Below, one piece after another: positions 6,166 to 13,106 of a stretch of DNA of 18,508 nucleotides. This DNA is from Magnetococcales bacterium (GTDB lineage Bacteria > Pseudomonadota > Magnetococcia > Magnetococcales > JADFYX01): positions 1-18,508 of the forward strand of contig JADFYX010000017.1 of the NCBI GenBank assembly GCA_015232795.1, read 5' to 3'. Within the stretch, counting starts at the first letter, position 1. Every line of letters begins with the position of its first letter. Under the pieces are notes generated by a model, which did not search any database, was not told the DNA's origin, and saw nothing but the letters and a program-made list of their open reading frames with translations. A program made the translations under genes and the position numbers.

Positions 6166-9100
6166 TTAAAGAGAAATCTTTAAGTTGCTGGTTATGGAAT
6201 GGACTATAGCAATAGCCGCGTCAAACTCATATTGATCAACTTTTTTCACCAATTTTTTCATGTTAAAAGACTCTGAACTGGTAGCTAACTCAGATTTTAA
6301 TTCCTTTAATATAGACTCGGTCTCTACACTGTTATCCTTAAGCAGTTTAATCAACTTCTGGCATAAAATTGCAACTTTATTATTATCTACAACACAAGTT
6401 TCTGTGACTTCAGCATCTGTATGTACCTCATCAGTATCAGGCTCCTCTTTAATTACGCTCAAAGGTTGCATCGCCGGCAACAGTTCATTATGGGCCGTTG
6501 CAAACGATTCAAACGCCTTGGATATTGCTTTATAAACTCTCTCTTTAATTGTTTTTTCTAGAACCTCGGTCTTGAACTGTAAATTTTTTGCTCCTATGTT
6601 GCTCGAGACCCCTTTTATGCTGTGGACAATGTTTGCTGCTTCCTCAAAGTTACCATCATCCAGGGCTTTTTTTACACTGCTCACATCGTTAACATGATCT
6701 TCCATAAAACGGTGTAATAGCTTTAAATATAGCTTTCTATTTCCCATAACCCGACCCAAGCCATCATTAATATTGAGACCTTGAATATCTGGAAACTGGA
6801 TGTAATAGTCATCATTGTCGCTGCTAGGCTTAACAGAACCAAGAGAATCAAGCCAATGGGCCAAGATAGCGTAAAGACGTTCCGGGCGAATGGGCTTGGC
6901 AATATGTTCATCCATACCTGCGGCTCTACATCTTCGTTTATCTTCTATTAGTGCATGGGCGGTCATAGCGATAATAGGCAGGTTGCGATATTTGGGTTGC
7001 TTACGTATATGTCTGGTAGCTTCTAAACCATCCATCACCGGCATCTGTACATCCATCAACACGGCATCATAGTTTTTCTTATCCAATCTATCGAGAGCTT
7101 CCTGACCATTACTAGCCAGATCTACCTCCAGCCCTACCCTTTCTAAAAGTTCACGGGCAACTTGTTGGTTGATGGCGTTATCCTCCACCAACAAAATGTT
7201 AGAACCGCTTATCTTGCTAGTTATATCTACCTCTTCAGCTAAAATTTTTGCATATTGATCACCACCTATCGGCTTTTCACCAAAATTCTCGCGGATAGAG
7301 TCTATTAAGTGAGAACGGGTAATTGGCTTACTCAAAAAGGTATTTACACCGCTTTCTAATGCCAACTGCCGGGTATCTTCATCGCCAAATGCAGTTAACA
7401 TAATGATTTTAGGAACTTTGCTGCCACCATCAGAGACTTGTTTATTGGCTTGCAGTATTTTTTTTGTCGTGTCGATGCCATTCATTCCCGCCATTCGCCA
7501 ATCCATTAATATCAGGCCAAACTGCTGATTATTCTCACTGTTTGCAATCCACTGGGAAAGGGCTGCTTCACCTGATTCAACCACAGTTGGAACCATAAAG
7601 AGCGAATCAACCATATTTTTTAAAATTTCACTGGTGACGTGGTTATCTTCGACTATAAGAACTTTCATACCTTTTAGAAATTTGGGGATTTCAGACTGTT
7701 TATCTTTATTTCCCGGGCGACACTCAAAAGGTATAGTAAAAAAGAAAGTGCTACCATCTCCAGAGGAGCTACTGGCTCCAATTGTACCCTGCATAAGATC
7801 CACAAGACGTTTACAGATAGTCAACCCCAAACCTGTACCACCATATTTTCGGGTGGTTGATCCATCCGCCTGCACAAATGCATCAAAAAGTTGTGGCAAA
7901 CGCTCAGGGTCAATACCTATACCAGAATCTTTTACACTAAAATAAATTTCCATATGTCCGGGACGAATTTCTTCGGGTACGGCTGTTACCAAAATCGTCC
8001 CTTGATCGGTAAACTTAATTGCATTACGTATGAGGTTAATTAAAACCTGCTCTAACCGTTGGGAGTCACCTACAAGTATTTGATCAAACTGTGGTGGAAT
8101 ACTGAGAATCATCTCAACATTTTTATCAGCGGTTTGAATACTGAAAAGATCGCTCAAACGGTCGAAGAGATCTATTAATTCAAAGGGTATAGGGTCTAAC
8201 TCCAAACGTCCGGCCTCAATTTTGGAAAAATCTAGCACATCATCCAAAAGACCCATAAGAGTGTGGGAGGCATTTTTTACTTTTTGTTGATAATCACGAA
8301 GTTTAGGTGACAACTCCAATTTAAGAGCCAACTCGGTAAAGCCGATAATGGCGTTCATCGGGGTTCTAATTTCATGGCTGGTGTTGGCAATAAATTCACT
8401 TTTAGAACGACTGGCCTCTTCTGCCACCAAGAGAGTCTCCTCCAACGATTTTAACAACTGCTTGCGGTCTGTGATATCCTGAAGAAAAGCGGTGAACTGC
8501 AACTGCCCTTGGTAGGGAGTGGCAATGAGGGAGACCTCCAGATCTATCATTTTGCCATCTGCACGCAAGCCGGAAAACTCTGTTCGCCGTTTGAGTTTGG
8601 GAGTTTTTATCGTATTTGTCTTATATAGTTGAACAGCAGCCCGATGTTGATCCCTTAAATGTTGGGGGATAATAAATTCGGCAATTTCGTTACCCATTAC
8701 ATCACCCTCTAAAAAACCAAAAAGAGCCTCTGCTGCCGGGTTAAAACTAACCACTTTGCCGTTGTGATCTATTGTTATAATGGCATCTAATGCGTTATCT
8801 AAAATACTACGGTGCCGCTGGAGCAATCTTGTCTGTTCCCGGTATCTCTCAATAATCTCCACAGTCTGGGAAATTCGACATGATAGGGTCTCTTTTTGAA
8901 AAGGTTTGGAGAGGTAGTCGTTGGCTCCTGCTTTAATAAATTGTACCTCTACCTCAGAATCTCCTTGGGATGAGAGTCCAATAACTGCTACTTCATAACG
9001 GGAATATTTGGCACGAATATTCCGGGTTAGTGCAAAGCCGTCCATCTGGGGCATTTGATAGTCGGTAATAACAAGATGAATATCTTGTTCAGCCAAAAGT

Positions 9101-9582
9101 TCAAGGGCGTCGGCTCCACTGGAAACCGAAAAAACAGTAAAGCCATGAATATTCAAAAAATTGCAGAGCATAAGTCTGAAACTTTTTGAGTCATCAACCA
9201 CCATGACGTTTATCTGTTTGTTACCACGAATACGTTTGATGAAATATATGACAGCATCAATAACCTGGATATTATCTTTGATAAAATAGTCCAGAATACC
9301 TTTTGCAAAAAGCTTGTCTCGTAACTCGCTACTATATCTACCACTCATGACAATGGAAGGAATACCGCGTTCTAGAAAAAGATCGACGATTTCGCCGTCA
9401 GATGCATCGGGAAGAACCAAATCAAGGATTGCCAGAGAGAATTTTTTGCCATCGTTGAGAAGAGTAGCAGCATCAGTATAATTTTTTACCCAGACAATAT
9501 CTTGCTCTAGGCTCTCTGCTATAGTTTGTTGCAGCAACGATCCAAAACTTTTAGAATCTTCAACTATGATGATGGAATCCAT
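6166..9582 (-). CDS. Hybrid sensor histidine kinase, REC-REC-PAS-HisKA-HATPase-REC-REC-Hpt
   Basis: This 1138-residue cytosolic protein has no membrane segments. In order: REC1 (about 1-118, D54), REC2 (about 124-240, D174 in VITDYQMPQMDG), PAS (about 255-375), HisKA with H403 in NTSHEIRTPMNAI, HATPase (N520 in NLIRNAIKF; D552 in KDSGIGI; GGTGLGL at 581-587), REC3 (about 638-770, D694), REC4 (about 793-910, D844 in LMDVQMPVMDG) and Hpt (about 940-1035, H987 in AANIVHSIKG). A C-terminal tail ends in AIAIVHSITSNL. Two receivers ahead of the sensor part mean other kinases may feed in; the C-terminal receivers and Hpt form a full phosphorelay. It is co-transcribed with the downstream REC-MBL-cNMP regulator. 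An AAGGA box lies 13 nt before the ATG. Confidence 0.92.
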   Translation of the reverse strand: MDSIIIVEDSKSFGSLLQQTIAESLEQDIVWVKNYTDAATLLNDGKKFSLAILDLVLPDASDGEIVDLFLERGIPSIVMSGRYSSELRDKLFAKGILDYFIKDNIQVIDAVIYFIKRIRGNKQINVMVVDDSKSFRLMLCNFLNIHGFTVFSVSSGADALELLAEQDIHLVITDYQMPQMDGFALTRNIRAKYSRYEVAVIGLSSQGDSEVEVQFIKAGANDYLSKPFQKETLSCRISQTVEIIERYREQTRLLQRHRSILDNALDAIITIDHNGKVVSFNPAAEALFGFLEGDVMGNEIAEFIIPQHLRDQHRAAVQLYKTNTIKTPKLKRRTEFSGLRADGKMIDLEVSLIATPYQGQLQFTAFLQDITDRKQLLKSLEETLLVAEEASRSKSEFIANTSHEIRTPMNAIIGFTELALKLELSPKLRDYQQKVKNASHTLMGLLDDVLDFSKIEAGRLELDPIPFELIDLFDRLSDLFSIQTADKNVEMILSIPPQFDQILVGDSQRLEQVLINLIRNAIKFTDQGTILVTAVPEEIRPGHMEIYFSVKDSGIGIDPERLPQLFDAFVQADGSTTRKYGGTGLGLTICKRLVDLMQGTIGASSSSGDGSTFFFTIPFECRPGNKDKQSEIPKFLKGMKVLIVEDNHVTSEILKNMVDSLFMVPTVVESGEAALSQWIANSENNQQFGLILMDWRMAGMNGIDTTKKILQANKQVSDGGSKVPKIIMLTAFGDEDTRQLALESGVNTFLSKPITRSHLIDSIRENFGEKPIGGDQYAKILAEEVDITSKISGSNILLVEDNAINQQVARELLERVGLEVDLASNGQEALDRLDKKNYDAVLMDVQMPVMDGLEATRHIRKQPKYRNLPIIAMTAHALIEDKRRCRAAGMDEHIAKPIRPERLYAILAHWLDSLGSVKPSSDNDDYYIQFPDIQGLNINDGLGRVMGNRKLYLKLLHRFMEDHVNDVSSVKKALDDGNFEEAANIVHSIKGVSSNIGAKNLQFKTEVLEKTIKERVYKAISKAFESFATAHNELLPAMQPLSVIKEEPDTDEVHTDAEVTETCVVDNNKVAILCQKLIKLLKDNSVETESILKELKSELATSSESFNMKKLVKKVDQYEFDAAIAIVHSITSNLKISL

Positions 9583-9717
9583 GGGAGATCAGGTTCCTTG
9601 GTAGAATGGACTATTTTTTGTAAAAAAACCTGTTCTCCAACTAGTCTTTCTCAAAGACAACTGCTGCAAGATACCATATAAAGCACTACTAAGTATATAT
9701 AAAAGTAATTAAAATTA

Positions 9718-10149
9718 TCATTCACCAATAGCAACTCTGGGATCAATTTCTTGTGGTTTGGAACCAGCAGAAGCAATATTTTTTTGCATAGATTTTATAA
9801 TTTCATCTAGCTTAACCCAGAAAAAATCCCTGGAATAGCCAAAAATACGCCCTCTCTCCTTGCCATCATTGTCTAAAATGACAAATGTGGGCACATATGG
9901 AATGGTTTTTTCTATTTTGGCAAATTGTCTATTCTCGCCTCTCAATGTTACTTCAGTAATAGGCAGAGCTTTGCCTTCATCTGTACGGCTATAAATACCC
10001 AATACCTCACTCTCAAAAACCTTACACCATGGACAAAACTCGGTTTTAAAAAATATCATTTTCCCAATGGGTTGGGCTGCTGCGGATTGAGAAACAAGAG
10101 TAAAAATTAATAGTATTAGCAAAATAGCATGTAAATGTTTATATTTCAT
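9718..10149 (-). CDS. Periplasmic thioredoxin-fold protein, SoxS-like (CPWC active site)
   Basis: This 143-residue protein has an N-terminal Sec signal peptide (hydrophobic LHAILLILLIFTLV, probable cleavage after SQSAAA near residue 25). A thioredoxin-fold domain follows with a redox-active CPWC motif in FFKTEFCPWCKVFESEV, then GIYSRTDEGKALPI and the cis-proline strand YVPTFVILDNDG. The 'EV-x-x-IY-x-x-TDEGK-x-x-P' pattern is typical of SoxS-type thiol regulators linked to Sox sulfur oxidation and related periplasmic redox proteins; no Sox genes are in the window. It is 12 nt downstream of a small gene on the same strand, and a clear ribosome-binding site is lacking, which suggests translational coupling. 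A disulfide-reducing or sensing role is inferred. Confidence 0.8.
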   Translation of the reverse strand: MKYKHLHAILLILLIFTLVSQSAAAQPIGKMIFFKTEFCPWCKVFESEVLGIYSRTDEGKALPITEVTLRGENRQFAKIEKTIPYVPTFVILDNDGKERGRIFGYSRDFFWVKLDEIIKSMQKNIASAGSKPQEIDPRVAIGE

Positions 10150-10161
10150 ATAGTTGACAAG

Positions 10162-10386
10162 TTAAAAACTGTCCTTATCATTGAGGTTCCTGCTCTTTTC
10201 CAGAAACGCCACTTCAGATGCAATCGCCCTATGGTATGCCACCAACATAGTGTTTTTAAAATAGCCGTTGGGACATAGACGGATACCTAACAGAACAATT
10301 TTATAGGCAATGATAGCTTGAATATCTAAAAAAATATCTTTCATACATATATTCTCATCATCAAATACATCTATGGGGATAACCAC
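10162..10386 (-). CDS. Small hypothetical protein (up to 74 aa)
   Basis: This short frame opens at GTG (10386) with AAGG about 7 nt upstream. An ATG at 10344 is an alternative start that would give 60 residues. The central stretch AIIAYKIVLLGIRLCPNGYF is moderately hydrophobic, and the C-terminal half is charged (FLEKSRNLNDKD). I do not recognise a family. It lies 12 nt upstream of the SoxS-like thioredoxin gene on the same strand, so the two probably form one transcript. Whether it is translated is uncertain. Confidence 0.45.
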   Translation of the reverse strand: MVIPIDVFDDENICMKDIFLDIQAIIAYKIVLLGIRLCPNGYFKNTMLVAYHRAIASEVAFLEKSRNLNDKDSF

Positions 10387-10422
10387 CTAAAAGCCTTTTT
10401 CAAAATGGCCAAAAGCAACATT

Positions 10423-10452
10423 TTGCTAATACGACACTCAATGAGCTATAAT
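10423..10452 (+). promoter_or_regulatory. Probable sigma-70 promoter for the 80-residue gene
   Basis: TTGCTA (10423-10428) and a perfect TATAAT (10447-10452) are separated by 18 nt. The start of transcription would be near 10459, about 37 nt before the ATG. Confidence 0.65.
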
Positions 10453-10495
10453 GCTAAATTACACTATAGATATAAGAAATGAAAAGGAGTAACCC

Positions 10496-10738
10496 ATGGC
10501 TGACATGACAATTAAAGATGAAGATGGCGTACCTGCATTCACGGTCCATGGTGAGGGTGATGATCAAATGCAGACAATAGACATGTTGACTGCAGCCCCA
10601 ATGATGCTAATGACGTTGATGGATATACTGGATCAAGATGCTCTAAAACCAGAGGCCCAAGGTCTGAAAGATCAAATTTTAGGAGTTATGCACATGTGTG
10701 GCTATGACTCTGATCAATTCGGTAAAAAAAAGTCATAA
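10496..10738 (+). CDS. Small acidic hypothetical protein (80 aa)
   Basis: This 80-residue acidic, methionine-rich protein begins MADMTIKDEDGVPAFTVHGE. Residues 24-50 form a likely helix with many Met and Leu (MQTIDMLTAAPMMLMTLMDIL). It has no signal peptide. Its own promoter (TTGCTA-18-TATAAT) and a strong AAGGAG box 6 nt before the ATG show that it is a genuine, probably well expressed gene. It does not match a family I know. Its 3' end overlaps that of the convergent sirtuin gene by 6 bp. Confidence 0.75.
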   Translation: MADMTIKDEDGVPAFTVHGEGDDQMQTIDMLTAAPMMLMTLMDILDQDALKPEAQGLKDQILGVMHMCGYDSDQFGKKKS

Positions 10739-11578
10739 CAGATCAACTATAGCAGTGATACCTTCGAGACCTCCTAAGGGGAGCGATATATGAGGCTGTG
10801 GTACTGAAAAATCCCTGGGATTTATCCTTATTAAAACTGCATTTAATATATCTGCAAATCTCTCTGAACTCATACGGATAGTAGGGACAGAGTGACCTGC
10901 TCCTATCTCAATAATTACCAGTTTTGCCCCTTCATTGCGAAGGTTATTTAACCAACTCTGCAAGCGTTTTTCTTGCTCTCCACTCCGCTCACCATTCCAC
11001 CCCCAATCACCAAACATTAAAATATTGGGTCTGGCCAACTCACCACAACTGCACAGAGGCAGATCTCCTACCGCCTTAAATTCTACCTCATCAACCTCAA
11101 CCTCAACACCCTCCCCGCTCCAAATTCCACTACCACACCCTTGTGTACATTGTAGATAATGAATGGAGCCGTGACACTCCATAATTTGCTTAGCATTAAA
11201 ACCTGCGAGCTGAAATTGACCATCAACATTGGATGTCATAACATGGTATCCATAGGGTCTATTGCTAGCTATATCAAGAAGTTGTTGAAACCCTAAATGT
11301 GGTACAGTATTACGGTAGAGATTAAGGCGATGACCATAAAATGCCCATGCTAAATAGGGATCTGTATCAAACCATTGTGGGTTTGCCATCTCCTCAAAAG
11401 CAATACCCATATTGGCTATAGCGGGATACTCCCTCCAGAAGCCAGCTTTACCACGAAAATCCGGCAGACCTGAATCCACTCCCATGCCAGCACCAGAGGT
11501 AATCAACAGGGAATCGGCCCCAGCAATTGCACGGGCAGCTTTAAGCAAAGATGTTTGGGTGGATATTTCATATTTCAT
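10733..11578 (-). CDS. SIR2-family (sirtuin) NAD-dependent protein deacylase-like protein
   Basis: This 281-residue protein has the sirtuin signatures in order. The NAD-binding segment is ITSGAGMGVDSGLPDFRGKAGFW (residues 26-48, key G-A-G-x-G-x-D-S-G-x-P-D-F-R). TSNVDG (115-120) corresponds to the family's TQNVD. The catalytic His is H136 in MECHGSIHYLQC. A candidate zinc site is C144, C148, C176 and C178. The zinc module is odd: C-x3-C and C-x-C spacings replace the usual C-x2-C pairs, and an acidic stretch (GEGVEVEVDEVEF) lies between them. GAGMGVDSG instead of GAGISxxSG also sets it apart from classical CobB. It would remove acyl groups from lysines or act as an NAD-consuming enzyme; the substrate is unknown. 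The gene stands alone, divergent from the exported-protein gene. Confidence 0.85.
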   Translation of the reverse strand: MKYEISTQTSLLKAARAIAGADSLLITSGAGMGVDSGLPDFRGKAGFWREYPAIANMGIAFEEMANPQWFDTDPYLAWAFYGHRLNLYRNTVPHLGFQQLLDIASNRPYGYHVMTSNVDGQFQLAGFNAKQIMECHGSIHYLQCTQGCGSGIWSGEGVEVEVDEVEFKAVGDLPLCSCGELARPNILMFGDWGWNGERSGEQEKRLQSWLNNLRNEGAKLVIIEIGAGHSVPTIRMSSERFADILNAVLIRINPRDFSVPQPHISLPLGGLEGITAIVDLL

Positions 11579-11650
11579 ATGACCATACTACTCAATAAAT
11601 AGGTTATTATGTATAATATCGATTCAAATTCATTTTGTTCAGGTTTTAAT

Positions 11651-12283
11651 ATGTTAATAAAAAAATCTATCATTTGTATCTACCATAAGATAGTTAGGTG
11701 CTGTAGTTACAGAAATATTGTTCTGCCGTTAATATTAATTTTTTTGGCAACAATTATACCAGCTAAAAACGGAAACAGTGCTCCTAATGACAGAGATATT
11801 TCTAGGGTTAATTCTACAATTTTACGCCTGGAGTTAAGACCATTTGCTCTCAACACTACTGAAGCATTTTTACAAGCAAGAGGCTTTAGTCAAAACCAAG
11901 CAGCATTGGTAGCCAAAGAGGCATGTATTCATAAGCTAGAGGTCCATAACACAGCAGCAGAAGAGAATAATAAAGCACTTACCCTAAATCTTGAGAAATG
12001 GATGGTTCTCTCTCAGGCAAAGACTCATCCCCCAATAATTAGGGAGAGTTGGCCCCTTATGTTTGAGAAAAAATTTACAACAAAACAGCCTTCAGAACCG
12101 GCTATAATTGCTTTTAACTGGGCACTTTTTCCTACCAAGCAGATATTTTGGGCCGCTGATTATAACTGGGGACTAATAGCATTTGGTCTAAATGTTGACA
12201 CCAAGTTTGATCTACAACTCACATGGCAGATTGGCAAACAGGTTTACAATAAAACCCTCAAAAATTTACGTTGTGGGAAATAA
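11651..12283 (+). CDS. Exported hypothetical protein
   Basis: From the ATG at 11651 the product has 210 residues. A basic N-region is followed by the hydrophobic stretch NIVLPLILIFLATIIPA and a possible signal-peptidase site after GNSA, so the protein is probably periplasmic or membrane-anchored. The mature part has two cysteines (EACIHKLE and the C-terminal NLRCGK) and several Trp. I do not recognise a family. An upstream ATG at 11609 would add 14 residues and leave only 30 nt to the divergent sirtuin gene; I prefer 11651, with AGG 7 nt upstream. It lies 13 nt ahead of the thioredoxin gene, so it may be a redox partner or client of that protein. This is inference from position. Confidence 0.65.
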   Translation: MLIKKSIICIYHKIVRCCSYRNIVLPLILIFLATIIPAKNGNSAPNDRDISRVNSTILRLELRPFALNTTEAFLQARGFSQNQAALVAKEACIHKLEVHNTAAEENNKALTLNLEKWMVLSQAKTHPPIIRESWPLMFEKKFTTKQPSEPAIIAFNWALFPTKQIFWAADYNWGLIAFGLNVDTKFDLQLTWQIGKQVYNKTLKNLRCGK

Positions 12284-12296
12284 TTGGAGGTTAAAA

Positions 12297-12827
12297 ATGC
12301 AGACTAAGTTAAAAAACATTAAGACCACTATAGTAGCAATATTGCTCTGTTTTACTTTTGTTTCTCAGGCCATACCCGGCCCTATTTTACACCCTATTTC
12401 TAAAGCAAAAAAAGCACCTGATTTATTGCTTAAGGATTTAGAAGGTAAAACCCATAATATTTCTGATTATCATGGCAAGGTAGTTTTGGTAAATTTTTGG
12501 GCCACATGGTGCCCACCATGCCGAGACGAGATGCCATCTATGCAACGGGTATGGGATAAGTTAAAAGATAAAGGCTTTGTTATTTTAGCAGTAGATGTTG
12601 GTGAAGATGCCGAGAATATCATCCCATTTATCATGGAACACGATATTGAATTTCCAATTCTGTTAGATAAGAGCGACAAAACAGCAAGAGCTTGGAGGGT
12701 ACGAGGAATGCCCACCTCTTTTTTAGTAGATAAACAGGGCAACATAGTATATCAGGCCCTTGGAGGACGAGAGTGGGATGATGCAAAAATTGTAGAAATA
12801 ATCCAAGGCTTAATTACTAACAGGTGA
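12297..12827 (+). CDS. TlpA/ResA-type periplasmic thioredoxin
   Basis: This 176-residue protein has a signal peptide (TTIVAILLCFTFVSQA, residues 10-25) that sends it through the inner membrane. The thioredoxin domain starts APDLLLKDLEGKTHNISDYHGK, as in AhpC/TSA-like redoxins. It holds the active site WCPPC (C72, C75) in VNFWATWCPPCRDEMP and the cis-proline P139 in VRGMPTSFLVD. Such proteins reduce disulfides in the periplasm, for example in cytochrome c maturation. The start is fixed by GGAGG 6 nt before the ATG at 12297; the frame is open further upstream, but that part overlaps the preceding gene. It forms an operon with the exported protein 13 nt upstream. A transposase remnant follows immediately. 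Confidence 0.92.
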   Translation: MQTKLKNIKTTIVAILLCFTFVSQAIPGPILHPISKAKKAPDLLLKDLEGKTHNISDYHGKVVLVNFWATWCPPCRDEMPSMQRVWDKLKDKGFVILAVDVGEDAENIIPFIMEHDIEFPILLDKSDKTARAWRVRGMPTSFLVDKQGNIVYQALGGREWDDAKIVEIIQGLITNR

Positions 12828-12865
12828 CTAGAATAATGGACTCACCTCCCCTGTCTCTTCTTCAA

Positions 12866-13075
12866 CCTAGATTCAAGCAAAATGCAGTTCGGCTCCAACC
12901 GTTCGCACTGACTTACAATCTTGCCAACTTCATGGGGACGTTGGCATTGCCCAAAGAGATTCAGCACCTGTTGTTGACTACACTACGTGAGAATGTTGAT
13001 AAATATGTTATGAACCACTACACTCTAGAGAGGAGCCAGGTCATACGACCAAGAAGAACAATAGAAATAGATTAG
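12866..13075 (+). pseudogene. C-terminal remnant of an IS1380-family transposase
   Basis: The frame reads RFKQNAVRLQPFALTYNLANF, then MGTLALPKEIQHLLLTTLREN. This matches from memory the C-terminal end of IS1380-family DDE transposases (NAVRLQ-LxALAYNLANFLRTLALP-x-x-x-x-x-WSLTTLREK). The homologous part covers about 12866-13000 only; the remaining residues up to the stop (DKYVMNHYTLERS...) do not look like the usual IGAKVVRH...RYVTFQ ending. The catalytic part is absent, so it cannot be active. It sits directly after the thioredoxin stop and before the GC-richer sensor kinase gene. Its first codons read CCTAGATTC, identical to the outer 9 bases of the miniature elements, which may be chance or a recombination scar. 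Confidence 0.75.
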
Positions 13076-13106
13076 AATAAAACCAACTTATGATAAACAT
13101 GCAACT

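Noticed and set aside
10427..10435. TAATACGAC resembling the start of a phage T7-type promoter
   Set aside because: Only the first 9 bases match; the following bases differ, and an ordinary TTGCTA/TATAAT promoter explains the site.
12192..12296. A longer N-terminus for the TlpA/ResA-type thioredoxin
   Set aside because: It overlaps the upstream gene, would bury the signal peptide, and the GGAGG box clearly marks the ATG at 12297.
12866..12874. CCTAGATTC as a fourth copy of the miniature-element end
   Set aside because: Only 9 bases match and they encode a plausible transposase segment (PRF before KQNAVRLQ), so chance cannot be excluded.
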